DNA of 64,000 nucleotides from Nodosilinea sp. E11 (GCF_032813545.1 NZ_CP136520.1:2598001-2662000); one strand, 5' to 3'. Shown: positions 7,546-16,559, counted from the first letter of the stretch. A program made the numbers and translations. The notes: a model not told the origin generated them from the sequence alone.

Positions 7546-8433
7546 GTGCAGGGATTTCTCAACTTCTACAAACCCCAGGGCATGAGTTCCCACGACTGCG
7601 TGGGGGCGGTGCGGCGGCTGTTGGGCATTCGCAAGGTGGGCCACGGCGGCACGTTAGATCCTTTAGCCGCAGGTGTCCTGCCGATCGCCGTGGGGCGGGC
7701 AACAAGGCTGCTGCCCTACCTGCCCGAGGGAAAGGCCTATCGGGCCATTGTTCGCTTTGGCCTCACCACCACCACCGACGATTTGGAAGGTGAAATTTTG
7801 ACCCAGCAGGCCGCCAATCACCTGACCGTGACAGACATTGCGGCCTGCCTCCCCGAGTTTAAAGGAACAATCGCCCAGGTGCCCCCGGCCTTTAGCGCTA
7901 TTCAGGTTCAGGGGCAGCGACTCTACGATCTGGCCCGCAAGGGCCGAGCTGTTACCCCACCCACCCGAACTGTAGTTATTCGCACCCTCACGGTGCAGAA
8001 CTGGCAGCCGGGAGAGCAGCCGGAGCTAACGCTGGATATAGACTGTGGCCCCGGCACCTATATTCGCTCGATCGCGCGGGATTTGGGCGATCGCCTCGGC
8101 ACCGGAGCCACCCTGGCCCACCTCACCCGCACCCGCAGCGGTGGCTTTAGCCTAGAGCACAGCCTAACGCCAGAAGCAGTGACGGAGTTAGTCGAAAAAC
8201 AGGCACTAGAACTGGTGGATCCGGCGATCGCGCTGGAGTATTTGCCGGCGATCGCCCTCTCTGCCGACTTGGCCCGTCGCTGGCAGCAGGGGCAGAAGTT
8301 TCCGCCCCCCATGGTGATATGGCCCGACAATCCCTACCGCGTTCTAAACGAGGCGAGTGGAGATTTTTTGGGCATCGCCCAGCTCGAAGAACGGGAAGAA
8401 GGCCCAATTCTCAAAGCCAAGATGGTGCTTTAG
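7546..8433 (+). CDS. truB: tRNA pseudouridine-55 synthase TruB
   Basis: Isomerises U55 to pseudouridine in the T-loop of tRNAs. The start is GTG at 7546, giving VQGFLNFYKPQGMSSHDCV at the canonical N-terminus. Motif II, HGGTLDPLAAGVLPIAVG, contains the catalytic Asp. The motifs KAYRAIVRFG, VPPAFSAIQVQGQRLYDLAR and DCGPGTYIRSIARDLG follow in family order. The length of 295 matches cyanobacterial TruB with a short C-terminal domain. It converges on the amylase gene, and the stop codon is inside a strong hairpin shared by both genes. Confidence 0.95.
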   Translation: MQGFLNFYKPQGMSSHDCVGAVRRLLGIRKVGHGGTLDPLAAGVLPIAVGRATRLLPYLPEGKAYRAIVRFGLTTTTDDLEGEILTQQAANHLTVTDIAACLPEFKGTIAQVPPAFSAIQVQGQRLYDLARKGRAVTPPTRTVVIRTLTVQNWQPGEQPELTLDIDCGPGTYIRSIARDLGDRLGTGATLAHLTRTRSGGFSLEHSLTPEAVTELVEKQALELVDPAIALEYLPAIALSADLARRWQQGQKFPPPMVIWPDNPYRVLNEASGDFLGIAQLEEREEGPILKAKMVL

Positions 8434-8462
8434 GATGCAACTTGCACCCTAAAGCACCATCT
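8420..8462. terminator. Bidirectional hairpin overlapping both stop codons
   Basis: AGATGGTGCTTTAGG (8420-8434) and its exact reverse complement CCTAAAGCACCATCT (8448-8462) form a 15-bp stem, with an extra TGCA/TGCA pairing toward the loop. The truB stop (8431-8433) lies in the left arm, and the convergent amylase stop (8461-8463) starts in the right arm. It most likely ends transcription in both directions. Confidence 0.8.
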
Positions 8463-9939
8463 ACACCTTCGGTACCCACACCGACACCGAACCCGCCTGG
8501 CAGCTAAACTCGGCCCAGCCTTCGTCATTGGTGGTGACTGGCTCCTGAATGTGCTCGGTGATGTCGTAGTAGGTGCAGTTGGGCTGGCCTACCTCCATCC
8601 ACTTGTGGCCGTCGTCACCGTTGGTGAGCACCACGGCCATGCCGCCAGGGTTGGCTTCGGTACCGAGACGAGTCCAGCCGATGGTGCTGGGGTGGTCAAA
8701 GTAGTCGTACTGGTCACCAAAGGCGTAGGTGCTGCGGGCGTACAAAAACTTGTCAATCAGCCACTTATGGCTATCGAGCCAGATTTCGTATTCGCCGCCG
8801 TCGTTGCCGGTGTCTTTGTAGTGGGCACCGTAGTAGTCAGCATAGAAAATGCAGGGGTAGCCATCCTGCCGCAGCAAAATCAGTGCGTAGGCCAGGGGCT
8901 TAAACCACGGCTCGACCACAGATTCGAGCGATTGTAGCGGTTGCGAGTCGTGGTTATCGACCAGGGTAACGGCCAGGGCAGGCTGCTGCTGCACCAGGGT
9001 GTTGTCGAAGATGGTGGTGAGGTCGTAGTCACCCCCGGCCTTGCTGGCTTCACTAAAGTTGTAGTGAAGAGGCGCATCGAACAGGTGCACATCGCCGTCG
9101 GTCACGTCAATAAAGTGGTGCAGCGCCTCAATTTCGTAAGACCAATACTCGCCCACGGCAAACAGCCTGCGCCCGGCATGACGCCGACAATGCTGCAACC
9201 ACTGCGGAAAAAAGCCCGCCCGCACGTGCTTTACAGCGTCAAAGCGAAAGCCATCGACGTTGACGGTATCGACATACCAGGCCCCCCACTTTTTGAGAGC
9301 GTCACGCACCTCATCCGATTCTATGTCGAGGTCGCAGCCCATCAAGTAGTCAAAAGCCCCTTTTTCGAGGTCTACATTTTCGTCAAACTGTTTGCCTTCA
9401 AATAGGTAAACCGCATCGTAGTCGGGGTCGTTTGCATCGTAATCGACGGCATCAAAATGCCACCAGTGCCACTCCATATCAGAATATTTGCCCTGGCGAC
9501 CCGGAAACTTAAAGTGAGTCCAAACCTTGACCGTCCGGTTTTCGCCAATTTGCTCATGGCGGTTGTCGTGGCTCATCGGGGTAGCTTGGACTTCTTCAAG
9601 GGCATCGCCGCCCATCATGTGGTTAAACACCACGTCGGCATAGACACGAACACCGGCTGCTTTAGCCGCTTCTACCGCCTGAATGTACTCTTCTTTGGTG
9701 CCGTACTTGGTGCGAACACTGTCTTTTTGATCAAACTCGCCCAGATCGTACAGGTCATAAACGCTGTAGCCTACATCGAGGCCACCGGCAGTGCCCTTGT
9801 AGGCAGGCGGTAACCAAACGGCGGTAATGCCAACCTCTGCCAGGTCTTTTACGTTTTTAGAAAACTCGTTCCACAGGTTGCCGTCGGACTCAATATACCA
9901 ATGAAAATACTGCATCATCACGCCGTTAGGCTCTGACAT
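8461..9939 (-). CDS. Alpha-amylase, cytoplasmic GH13 (subfamily-5-like)
   Basis: A 492-residue endo-acting alpha-1,4-glucanase for glycogen or maltodextrin. The N-terminus MSEPNGVMMQYFHWYIESDG has no signal peptide and is typical of intracellular GH13_5 enzymes. The catalytic (beta/alpha)8 barrel shows the conserved regions: DVVFNHM (region I), DGFRFDAVKH with the nucleophile Asp (II), FAVGEYW with the acid/base Glu (III) and VDNHDSQP with the stabilising Asp (IV). A C-terminal beta domain follows. It is convergent with truB. With the second GH13 gene at the right edge of the window it suggests active glycogen turnover. Confidence 0.93.
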   Translation of the reverse strand: MSEPNGVMMQYFHWYIESDGNLWNEFSKNVKDLAEVGITAVWLPPAYKGTAGGLDVGYSVYDLYDLGEFDQKDSVRTKYGTKEEYIQAVEAAKAAGVRVYADVVFNHMMGGDALEEVQATPMSHDNRHEQIGENRTVKVWTHFKFPGRQGKYSDMEWHWWHFDAVDYDANDPDYDAVYLFEGKQFDENVDLEKGAFDYLMGCDLDIESDEVRDALKKWGAWYVDTVNVDGFRFDAVKHVRAGFFPQWLQHCRRHAGRRLFAVGEYWSYEIEALHHFIDVTDGDVHLFDAPLHYNFSEASKAGGDYDLTTIFDNTLVQQQPALAVTLVDNHDSQPLQSLESVVEPWFKPLAYALILLRQDGYPCIFYADYYGAHYKDTGNDGGEYEIWLDSHKWLIDKFLYARSTYAFGDQYDYFDHPSTIGWTRLGTEANPGGMAVVLTNGDDGHKWMEVGQPNCTYYDITEHIQEPVTTNDEGWAEFSCQAGSVSVWVPKV

Positions 9940-10303
9940 AACCCGTAGAATCCTTTTTGAAAAATAAGGTTAGCTTCGGAATTATGGCAGAAATCTTCGC
10001 TTTTCTCGGTCTACCTTTCGGCATATCTCAACAGGCTTTATTCTGTCTAAAAATCTTCCATTTAGCGCCATAACTGAAAAAATTAGGTTCTTACACCTGT
10101 TTTCTTCGGCAGAACCAGATATCGGTTTTGAGCCAGTTTACTTAACATCTGACGTCGGGTCTTTTCTGCACCGCTGAAAAATCAAGCTTTCTCGGTATTA
10201 GCGGGTTCTCCCTGTTGTCGGAGAGGTGCGATCGCCTTGAGCTGGTCAATGGAAATGGCAGGGTACAGGTATACTACACTCAGCCAACCCACCTACCAAC
10301 ACC
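9940..10303. other. Divergent intergenic region, no gene seen
   Basis: 364 bp separate the divergent amylase and GNAT genes, so both promoters should lie here. I found no ORF with coding character, no tRNA, and no convincing long hairpin. A CCAACCCACCTACC low-complexity stretch runs up to the GNAT start. Confidence 0.5.
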
Positions 10304-10795
10304 ATGCCCACCCACCCCGCCCTCGAAATCCACCCCGCCACCCCCGCCGATGTACCCGCCCTAGTGGCGCTGATCAAGGCCCTGGCTGACTACGAAAAGC
10401 TGGCCCACGAGGTCACCGGAAAACCAGAGGATCTGGAACGGGCGCTGTTTGGCGATCGCCCCTACGCCGAAGCCGTGCTCGCCTGGGTCGATGGCACCCC
10501 CGTCGGCCTAGCCCTGTTTTTCCACAATTTCTCGACCTTTTTGATGAAGCCGGGGATCTACCTGGAAGACATTTTTGTGCAGCCCGACTACCGGGGGCAG
10601 GGCATCGGCAAGGCCCTGCTGGTGCATGTGGGTCAGCTAGCGTTAGAGCGCGGCTGCGGTCGCTTTGAGTGGAGCGTGCTGGATTGGAATGCCCCTGCGA
10701 TCGCGTTTTACCAGCGCATGGGAGCCGAGATTAAGCCCGAGTGGCAGACCTGCCGAGTGACGGGGGAGGCGCTAGCGGCGTTTGGGAAGATGTAA
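10304..10795 (+). CDS. GNAT-family N-acetyltransferase
   Basis: A 163-residue single-domain acetyltransferase. The acetyl-CoA pyrophosphate loop is seen in IFVQPDYRGQGIGKALLVHV (motif A, R/Q-x-x-G-x-G/A). The C-terminal motif WSVLDWNAPAIAFYQRMGAE is characteristic of the diamine/polyamine (SSAT-like) branch, as is the N-terminal ATPADVPALVALIKALADYE. The substrate could be a polyamine or an amino-acid-like amine; this is inference from similarity. The ATG at 10304 follows a CCCACCTACC-rich leader with no obvious Shine-Dalgarno. Confidence 0.88.
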   Translation: MPTHPALEIHPATPADVPALVALIKALADYEKLAHEVTGKPEDLERALFGDRPYAEAVLAWVDGTPVGLALFFHNFSTFLMKPGIYLEDIFVQPDYRGQGIGKALLVHVGQLALERGCGRFEWSVLDWNAPAIAFYQRMGAEIKPEWQTCRVTGEALAAFGKM

Positions 10796-10832
10796 CGGTA
10801 GGATGATGACGATTGATAGCTTCTAAGAGCCT

Positions 10833-11399
10833 CTACCCCACTCGTAGCCAGCCAAACACCTGCCCCACTGTGAGCGCTAGCGCAGGAACCAGGCCCGTCA
10901 TTGTCAACTCATTGCCTACCTCTTCCAGAGAGGTGGGTAGCTGGTCAGGCAGATAAACCTGCACTAAATTTTCATTGGGATCGATCAACCAGCCCCCCAG
11001 CCCGCCGTGGTTGAGACAGTGCAAAATATTGCTCACTACTCGCGTTGACGACTGCTCCGGGCTCAGAATTTCAATTGTCCAGTCAGGGGCAGCGCTAAAC
11101 GTATTGGCAATAGTGCCATCTTCATTTGTCGGCAACCGCTGCCAGCGGAACACAGACACATCGGGAATGATGGATCTACCGCCAAACGTACAGCGCAGTT
11201 CGGGAAGGGCTAGAGCGACGCGATCGCCTTCAGTGACGGCGTTAATAGTATTGATCAGCTTTTGTTGAATGCGGCTGTGCTGCCCCTGGGGCATCGGTTT
11301 TTGAATGATTTGGCCATCAATGTATTCACGCGCTGGCTTGGTCTCTGGTTGTTGCAGAAACTCGGCTAAGGTCAACGTTTTGGCAGGGGTTTGTACCAT
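10833..11399 (-). CDS. Uma2-family (DUF820) PD-(D/E)XK-like protein
   Basis: A 188-residue member of a family hugely expanded in cyanobacteria. Recognisable elements are TLAEFLQQPETKPAREYIDG near the N-terminus, the core ELRCTFGGRSIIPDVSVFRW (the D of PD), and PDWTIEILSPEQSSTRVV (the E-x-L-SP motif), followed by GLGGWLIDPNENLVQVYLP. The fold is restriction-endonuclease-like. Biological roles are largely unknown, and many copies are thought to be selfish or regulatory. It is convergent with the GNAT gene. Confidence 0.85.
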   Translation of the reverse strand: MVQTPAKTLTLAEFLQQPETKPAREYIDGQIIQKPMPQGQHSRIQQKLINTINAVTEGDRVALALPELRCTFGGRSIIPDVSVFRWQRLPTNEDGTIANTFSAAPDWTIEILSPEQSSTRVVSNILHCLNHGGLGGWLIDPNENLVQVYLPDQLPTSLEEVGNELTMTGLVPALALTVGQVFGWLRVG

Positions 11400-11664
11400 T
11401 GGCCGGAGATATCGTGTTGTGGCTATTGTAGACCGCTGGCAATGACCGGGGACCCGATAACAATGAGTGGGAGTGCATAACGGTCGGTTAATCAGGTTTG
11501 CGGCACGCCTGGGATTTACTTTAACCGGCAGGCGATCGCCGTTATCCTGAACCAGCCTGCCGCCCTAACTCAGCCACACAGTCTTTCTTAGCCTCCCTAC
11601 CCTCCACCGCCCCCATTCCCCGCTATCATTCTGGCGAGGAATCTAACGATAGAGCTGGGTTAGC

Positions 11665-13023
11665 ATGGCGCAAATTTTCATCTCGGCAGGCCACGGCGGC
11701 TTTGAAAATGGGGTGGTAGACCCTGGTGCGACGTTGCCCAGCACCACCGAGGCGGCGGAAATGATTCAGATTCGCGACTTAGTGGTAGCAGAGCTCAGGT
11801 CGCGCAATCTCTCGGTGCTGTCTGTGCCCGACGACCTCAGTGCCGCCCAAACCCTGGCCTGGATCAACGCCCGCTGCCGTCCCGAAGACGTGGCGTTAGA
11901 GATTCATGCTGGGGCCTTTAGCGATCCATCAGTGCGCGGGTCGACAGTGTTTTATATCGCTAAAAACGACGTGCGCCGTACCCACGCCGAGCTGGTGGTG
12001 CTGGCTCTGCTGCGCCGAGTGACTCAGCTGCCCAGCCGGGGTGTCAAGCCCGACACCGAGTCGCCCACGGGCATGTTGGCCTTTTGCCGCAACCTGGGCT
12101 GCCCCTCCCTGCTGATGGAGGTGGGCTTTTTGAGCAACCCCCAAGACCTAGCCATCATCCAGCGGCAGCGGCGCGACGTGGCCCTAGGCATTGCCGACGG
12201 CCTAGCCTCCTGGAGCCGGGCGGTGGGCAGCGGCACGCCCACGGTGCCGGGGGGTACCCTGCCCGAGATTCGCATTAACCTTAACGGTGGCATTTATCCT
12301 GAAACCGGCATCATCGTCAATAGCAATGCCTTTGTGCCCATCGACCTGGCAGATTTGCTGGGGGTTGATGCTGCCACCGCCCCCAACATCAACCGAGTGC
12401 GCTACGCCAACGTGGTCTATATCAAGGCTGTTGACCTGCAAAACTACAACGTGTCAGTGGGGTGGGATGCGGCCAGCCGCACGCTAAGGCTGCGATCGCG
12501 CACGGGCATGCAGTTTTGCCCCGGTGCTATGGATCGGATCATGGGCATTGGCAGCACCTCAGAGGTGCAGATCACCTTATTTCTAAAGAACGTCAATGAA
12601 GCAGCGGTCAACACCTACCGCGACCTGCCCAAGCTCTATCGCGAAGAAGCGGCGATCGAGGGGGTCAACCACGACATTGCCTTTTGCCAAATGCTGGTTG
12701 AGACCAACTCCCTCAACTTTGGCGGCAGCCTCAACCCCGCCCAAAACAACTTTGGCGGCATTGGTTCGCCCACCGGCGGCATGGAAGGAGCCTCGTTCCC
12801 CAGTGCGCGGGTGGGGGTGCGGGCGCAGATTCAGCACCTCAAGGCCTACGGCAGCGTTGACCCCCTAGTGCAGCGCCAGGTTGACCCCCGGTTTGGCTTT
12901 GTAGTGCGCGGCGTCGCCCCCCTGGTTGAGCAACTCAGCGGTCGCTGGAGCGCCGACCAAGAGTATGGCCGCAAAATTGCAGCGTTTATGCGACGGCTCT
13001 ACGAGTCAGCGGGGCTGCTCTAG
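11665..13023 (+). CDS. N-acetylmuramoyl-L-alanine amidase with C-terminal glucosaminidase domain
   Basis: A 452-residue peptidoglycan hydrolase with two catalytic domains. Residues 1-185 are an Amidase_3 domain: the zinc site is built from ISAGHGG, a downstream Glu and EIHAGA, and the catalytic Glu is in LLMEVGFLSN. Residues 205-290 look like a copper-amine-oxidase-N/SH3-like spacer domain. Residues 310-452 resemble an endo-beta-N-acetylglucosaminidase (ALPKLYREEAAIEGVNHDIA, then NNFGGIGSP). No classical signal peptide is visible, so the export route is unclear. It is followed by a SpoIID-family gene, suggesting a small wall-remodelling locus. Confidence 0.87.
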   Translation: MAQIFISAGHGGFENGVVDPGATLPSTTEAAEMIQIRDLVVAELRSRNLSVLSVPDDLSAAQTLAWINARCRPEDVALEIHAGAFSDPSVRGSTVFYIAKNDVRRTHAELVVLALLRRVTQLPSRGVKPDTESPTGMLAFCRNLGCPSLLMEVGFLSNPQDLAIIQRQRRDVALGIADGLASWSRAVGSGTPTVPGGTLPEIRINLNGGIYPETGIIVNSNAFVPIDLADLLGVDAATAPNINRVRYANVVYIKAVDLQNYNVSVGWDAASRTLRLRSRTGMQFCPGAMDRIMGIGSTSEVQITLFLKNVNEAAVNTYRDLPKLYREEAAIEGVNHDIAFCQMLVETNSLNFGGSLNPAQNNFGGIGSPTGGMEGASFPSARVGVRAQIQHLKAYGSVDPLVQRQVDPRFGFVVRGVAPLVEQLSGRWSADQEYGRKIAAFMRRLYESAGLL

Positions 13024-13045
13024 GGCCACTTTTAGCGCTGGCCCT
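13022..13045. terminator. Hairpin after the amidase gene
   Basis: AGGGCCA (13022-13028) pairs with TGGCCCT (13039-13045). The stem overlaps the stop codon by two bases and lacks a T-run, so it is a possible, weak terminator or mRNA 3' stabiliser. Confidence 0.4.
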
Positions 13046-13193
13046 GGGGCGGCAACTTTGAATTTTTGCGGCAGTCATAGGTAGTAGTCATAGGTAGGTA
13101 TCGGATCCGGTTGTGCCGGGCTAGGCCATTGGTGATACCGTAAAAAGCGCTTGCCGGTGACCGATTTAGTTCTCTATATATTTTCGTGAACCG

Positions 13194-14405
13194 ATGACTT
13201 TACTTCGCCAACCTTCCGGCTTTGAGATGCTGGTCAGCCGCCTTCTGGTGTTGTTCAAACACGGTCTTAGTCTGTCAGTCATTTGGTGGCTGGTGGCGGT
13301 GCCAGCCCTGGCGGTCGAAATGCGGGTCGCCATTGGCGATCGCCTGAGCCAGGTCACCGTCGGCAGCTCGACCCCAGCGGTGGTTAAGACTATGTCGGGC
13401 CAGGGGGTCGGCCAAATTCCCCAGGGGCGAGCGGTGACGGTCACCCCCGACGGTGGTGGTGTGCGCCTAGCCGACTGGCGCGGTCAAGCCTTTTGGGTAG
13501 AACCGACCAACGGTGGCTATATCTTTATCAAAGACAATTGGTACCGGGGTCGGGTGCTGGTGGTGCCCACCGAGGGCGGCCTCACCGCCGTCAACTGGGT
13601 GGACATCGAAGCTTACCTCTACGGCGTCGTCGGCAGCGAAATGCCCGCTAGCTGGCCCCAGGAGGCGCTCAAGGCCCAGGCGGTGGCGGCGCGGTCCTAC
13701 GCGCTCTACCGGCGCGATCGCACTCAAAACCAGCTGTTCGATGTCGGCGGCACCACCGCCCACCAAGTCTATAAGGGGCTAGCCGCCGAAGCTCCCTCGG
13801 TGCACGCCGCCGTCAACGCCACCCAGGGCCAGGTGCTCACCCACGGGGGCCGCGTGATCGAGGCGGTGTTTCACTCGTCTTCTGGGGGCCACACCGAGAA
13901 TTCTGAGGATGTTTGGCAACGCCCCACCCCCTACTTGCGCGGCGTGGCCGACTTTGACCAAGAGGCCCCTGTGTTTCAGTGGTCTGAGACGTTCTCGGCC
14001 CAGCAGCTCGCCCAGCGCATCACCGGCATTGGCCACCTGCAAAGTGTCTCTACCGAGCGGGCTACCCCCCGAGGCCGAGTTGTCTCCGCGCGTCTCCAGG
14101 GCACCCAGGGCAGCCGCACCCTCACTGGGGTTGAGCTACGCCAGGCCCTAGGGCTGCGCAGCACGCTCATTTCCTTCAACATCGCAGGCGATACGATTCG
14201 CGTGAACGGGCGGGGCTTTGGCCACGGGCTGGGCATGAGCCAGTGGGGCGCACGCGGGTTGGCGACCCGAGGCCACAACTACCAACAGATTTTGACCCAC
14301 TACTACCAGGGCACAACCTTCTCTAACCTGCGGCTGGCTGAGGCGCAAAGGCAGGCTACGCCCCAGGTTGCTCGGGGGTTGCATCAACCGGGTTTGGCGC
14401 GTTAG
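13194..14405 (+). CDS. SpoIID/LytB-domain protein, secreted
   Basis: A 403-residue envelope protein related to SpoIID, a lytic transglycosylase acting on denuded glycan strands in Bacillus. Residues 15-45 form a hydrophobic signal or anchor segment. The SpoIID domain spans about 130-380: LYGVVGSEMPASWPQEALKA (with the catalytic-type Glu), QAVAARSYALYRR, VFHSSSGGHTENSEDVW and RGFGHGLGMSQWGARG. These are the signature blocks of the family. In cyanobacteria such proteins are probably involved in peptidoglycan remodelling. It lies 170 bp after the amidase on the same strand and could share its transcript. Confidence 0.9.
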   Translation: MTLLRQPSGFEMLVSRLLVLFKHGLSLSVIWWLVAVPALAVEMRVAIGDRLSQVTVGSSTPAVVKTMSGQGVGQIPQGRAVTVTPDGGGVRLADWRGQAFWVEPTNGGYIFIKDNWYRGRVLVVPTEGGLTAVNWVDIEAYLYGVVGSEMPASWPQEALKAQAVAARSYALYRRDRTQNQLFDVGGTTAHQVYKGLAAEAPSVHAAVNATQGQVLTHGGRVIEAVFHSSSGGHTENSEDVWQRPTPYLRGVADFDQEAPVFQWSETFSAQQLAQRITGIGHLQSVSTERATPRGRVVSARLQGTQGSRTLTGVELRQALGLRSTLISFNIAGDTIRVNGRGFGHGLGMSQWGARGLATRGHNYQQILTHYYQGTTFSNLRLAEAQRQATPQVARGLHQPGLAR

Positions 14406-14458
14406 CCGCAAAAGGGTTGCGATCGCACCTCCCAATGTGCTAATTTCTATGTCTGCCC

Positions 14459-14532
14459 GGACGTATAGCTCAGTTGGTTAGAGCACCACGTTGACATCGT
14501 GGGGGTCACTGGTTCGAGTCCAGTTACGTCCA
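14459..14532 (+). tRNA. tRNA-Val (GAC)
   Basis: A full cloverleaf is visible. The acceptor arm pairs GGACGTA with TACGTCC, with discriminator A at 14532. The D-arm contains AGCTCAGTTGGTTAGAGC. The anticodon stem CCACG/CGTGG has loop TTGACAT, giving anticodon GAC (Val). The T-arm contains GGTTCGAGTCC. CCA is not encoded beyond the natural CCA overlap at 14530-14532. Its 3' part (14486 onward) is duplicated at 50614, marking it as the integration target of the 36-kb island. The gene is intact because the element supplies an identical 3' end. Confidence 0.97.
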
Positions 14533-14533
14533 T
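14486..14533 (+). other. attL: 48-bp core inside tRNA-Val
   Basis: The 48 bp from the anticodon stem to one base past the acceptor end are identical to 50614-50661, at an offset of exactly 36128 bp. Similarity continues imperfectly for about 30 bp beyond the core, including AAAAGCCTA and AAGGC. The integrase gene follows directly, the usual arrangement for tRNA-targeting tyrosine recombinase elements. Confidence 0.93.
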
Positions 14534-14650
14534 CCCCTGAAAAGCCTACGTTTCAAGGCATTTAGCGATTGCTCATTGGGTGTGATTGCACCTAAGCCTG
14601 GGTATGCGCTTAACGGATTTAAACGGAACAATCAGGGTTTTAGCGCTTCA

Positions 14651-15769
14651 ATGGGTACAGAATGGGTACCCAAAATGGCTAGAACACCTAAAGGTGAAGT
14701 TTCAATTGAGAACATAGACGGCTGGATTCGCCTGAGATGGCGGTACCAGGGGCAGCGCAAGACGATGAGCCTGGGCCTACGCCACGACCCGGTGAACCTA
14801 GCGGTAGCGCAGCAGCGGGCTAATCAGATCCATCTGGACATCATTTCGGGCAACTATGACCCAACGTTGTCCAAGTACAAGAGCGATCGCAGCCAGCAGC
14901 TCCAGGCGATCGGGGCGGTTGACCTCTTCAAGCGGTATAGCGAGTGGAAGGTTAAACAGGTACAAATTCGTACCCTTGAAAAGTACTGGGGTCTGGTGAA
15001 CTGGTTAAAAGAGTATTTTGGCGATCGCGCTGTTGAAGAAGATGATGCCCCGGAATTTATTGCCTACCTCATGGAGAACTTGGCACCCAGAACAGCTAAA
15101 GAGCGACTGGATCTTTTGGATTCAGCATGGCTCTGGGGTATTGAGAAGGGGCTGCTAACAGATAACCCCTGGGCAGATATGCGACTCAGAAATCCGCCCC
15201 AGCAAAAGCGTAAGGCTTTTACCAAGGATGAAGTGCAGGGCATTCTCAAGGGCTTTGCAGAGAATTATTACTACTGCCACTACACCGATTATGTGCGCTT
15301 CAAGTTGTCGACCGGATGCCGCACAGGTGAAGCCAACGGTCTACGGTGGCGACACCTAAATGAGAATTGCACCGTGGTGTGGTTCGGGGAAACCCACACC
15401 CACGGCCAGTTTAAGGACACCAAAACCGGCAAGGCTAGAGAGGTCAAACTATCGGCTTCTCTGTCTAAATTGCTGCGATCACGTATGCCCGCCGAGGTTG
15501 ACCCAGACTCGCTGGTGTTCCCTGGTCCAGAGGGTGGACCAATGACCGAGGGCAACTTCAGCAAGCGGGCATGGAGAAAGGTGCTGGAGGCCCAGGCGGT
15601 GACTTACCGGATTCCTTACAATACCCGCCACACCTTTATCAGTCATGCCCTTGAAGCAGGGATGAGCCCCGTTGAGGTGGCAGCCATCACTGGCCACAAC
15701 CTGAAAACGCTGTATGAAAACTACGCTGGGCTGATCAAAACCCACCCCACCACGCCGGAGCTGTTTTGA
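14651..15769 (+). CDS. int: Tyrosine recombinase integrase
   Basis: Catalyses site-specific integration and excision at tRNA-Val. Counting from the ATG at 14651 the protein has 372 residues. An N-terminal arm-binding region (TPKGEVSIENIDGWIRLRWR) is followed by a SAM-like core-binding domain, then the catalytic domain with Arg224 (TGCRTGE), Arg326/His327 (NTRHTF) and the nucleophile Tyr358 (LYENYA). H-box GHNLKTL precedes the Tyr. Starts at 14651 and 14675 are both plausible; a TTG further upstream is less likely. It lies about 120 bp from attL and reads away from the tRNA. Confidence 0.95.
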   Translation: MGTEWVPKMARTPKGEVSIENIDGWIRLRWRYQGQRKTMSLGLRHDPVNLAVAQQRANQIHLDIISGNYDPTLSKYKSDRSQQLQAIGAVDLFKRYSEWKVKQVQIRTLEKYWGLVNWLKEYFGDRAVEEDDAPEFIAYLMENLAPRTAKERLDLLDSAWLWGIEKGLLTDNPWADMRLRNPPQQKRKAFTKDEVQGILKGFAENYYYCHYTDYVRFKLSTGCRTGEANGLRWRHLNENCTVVWFGETHTHGQFKDTKTGKAREVKLSASLSKLLRSRMPAEVDPDSLVFPGPEGGPMTEGNFSKRAWRKVLEAQAVTYRIPYNTRHTFISHALEAGMSPVEVAAITGHNLKTLYENYAGLIKTHPTTPELF

Positions 15770-15807
15770 TTTTCTTTTTTTTCAGTGCTGGGCAGTATGG
15801 GTAAATC

Positions 15808-15900
15808 CCCTACACGCCCTACATAATTCATGTACTGCAAGGGTTTGAGGATTTATCTAGGCCTACGCAACCCCTACATAGGGCCACCCCAAACCCTACA
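15808..15900 (+). repeat. Four CCCTACA heptamers between int and xis
   Basis: CCCTACA occurs at 15808, 15817, 15872 and 15894 in the 168-bp convergent gap between the integrase and the excisionase-like gene. Its reverse complement TGTAGG(G/A) recurs four times near the right end (50403-50483). Binding sites for Int, Xis or a replication protein are possible. At 1.3 kb from the att core the left cluster is far for classical arm sites. Confidence 0.5.
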
Positions 15901-15937
15901 CAGGGGCAAAAAAGAGGCTACGAGGCCTCGGTGGTGA

Positions 15938-16207
15938 TCATCGCTTGCGGCTAAGGGGCCGTTTTTGGCCACTGGGAAGACTGCGCCTGAAGTTCTCGAT
16001 CGCAGCCTGGTGGGTCTCGGGGGCCTCTTGGTTCACCAACCAGTCAAGGATCATCTCTCTGATGTAGAGCACGGGGGCCGTGGGGCCGCGACCGCGCTTA
16101 ACATAGTGAACACCGTGAATCCAGCTATCGCGCAGCGTCTTGAGGGAGTCTGGCTTACAGCGCAGCAGATCGCAAGCTTCATCAGTGGTGAGTAGGCTAA
16201 TTTGCAT
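15938..16207 (-). CDS. Excisionase/HTH-like small protein
   Basis: An 89-residue basic protein starting at MQISLLTTDEACDLLRCKPD. The pattern T(D/E)EACDLLRCKPDSLKTLRDSWIHGVHYVKRG is that of a MerR-like winged helix used by phage excisionases and AlpA-type regulators. The Arg/Lys-rich tail (GQKRPLSRKR) fits DNA binding. It converges on int and is the last gene of a minus-strand operon. Its start overlaps the end of the preceding gene by 11 nt. A directionality factor role is inferred from size, fold and position next to the integrase. Confidence 0.65.
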   Translation of the reverse strand: MQISLLTTDEACDLLRCKPDSLKTLRDSWIHGVHYVKRGRGPTAPVLYIREMILDWLVNQEAPETHQAAIENFRRSLPSGQKRPLSRKR

Positions 16208-16559
16208 GGTCAGCCTCCACAGGTATGAGCCAGGTGAGTTGGGCATCAATGCACCGCTGCATGCCTGGCATGATCACGTCGGCCAGGGGCATGCCTTCAA
16301 GGCTGTAGATCCGGGTGATGGTGCCCTGTTGCCGATGGGCTGTATGCCAGGGCATGTTGAGAATTACTGTCTGGCCTCCGGTGGGTACCCAGCCCAGGGA
16401 GCGGCATTGCGTGAGTGGGTATAGCACCCCGGCACAGAGCAGACAGCGATCGCCCGTCTGAGGATGCTTCACCCGGCGCTCTACAACCCGCACCTTAGGG
16501 CCAAACTCAGTGTCGATGCAGACGTAGTCGCCGGTTTGGGGAAGAGTTTCGGTACCCAT
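16197..16559 (-). CDS. Unknown protein in the primase-xis operon
   Basis: A 120-residue protein that I do not recognise. It is Cys-containing (DRCLLCAGVLYPLTQC) and beta-rich in appearance, with PQTGDYVCIDTEFGPKVRVV at the start; there is no membrane segment. The CxxC spacing could hold a metal but there is no clear zinc ribbon. Its ATG follows the primase stop directly and its end overlaps the excisionase-like start, so it is translationally coupled on both sides. It may support replication or excision of the element. Confidence 0.6.
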   Translation of the reverse strand: MGTETLPQTGDYVCIDTEFGPKVRVVERRVKHPQTGDRCLLCAGVLYPLTQCRSLGWVPTGGQTVILNMPWHTAHRQQGTITRIYSLEGMPLADVIMPGMQRCIDAQLTWLIPVEADHAN

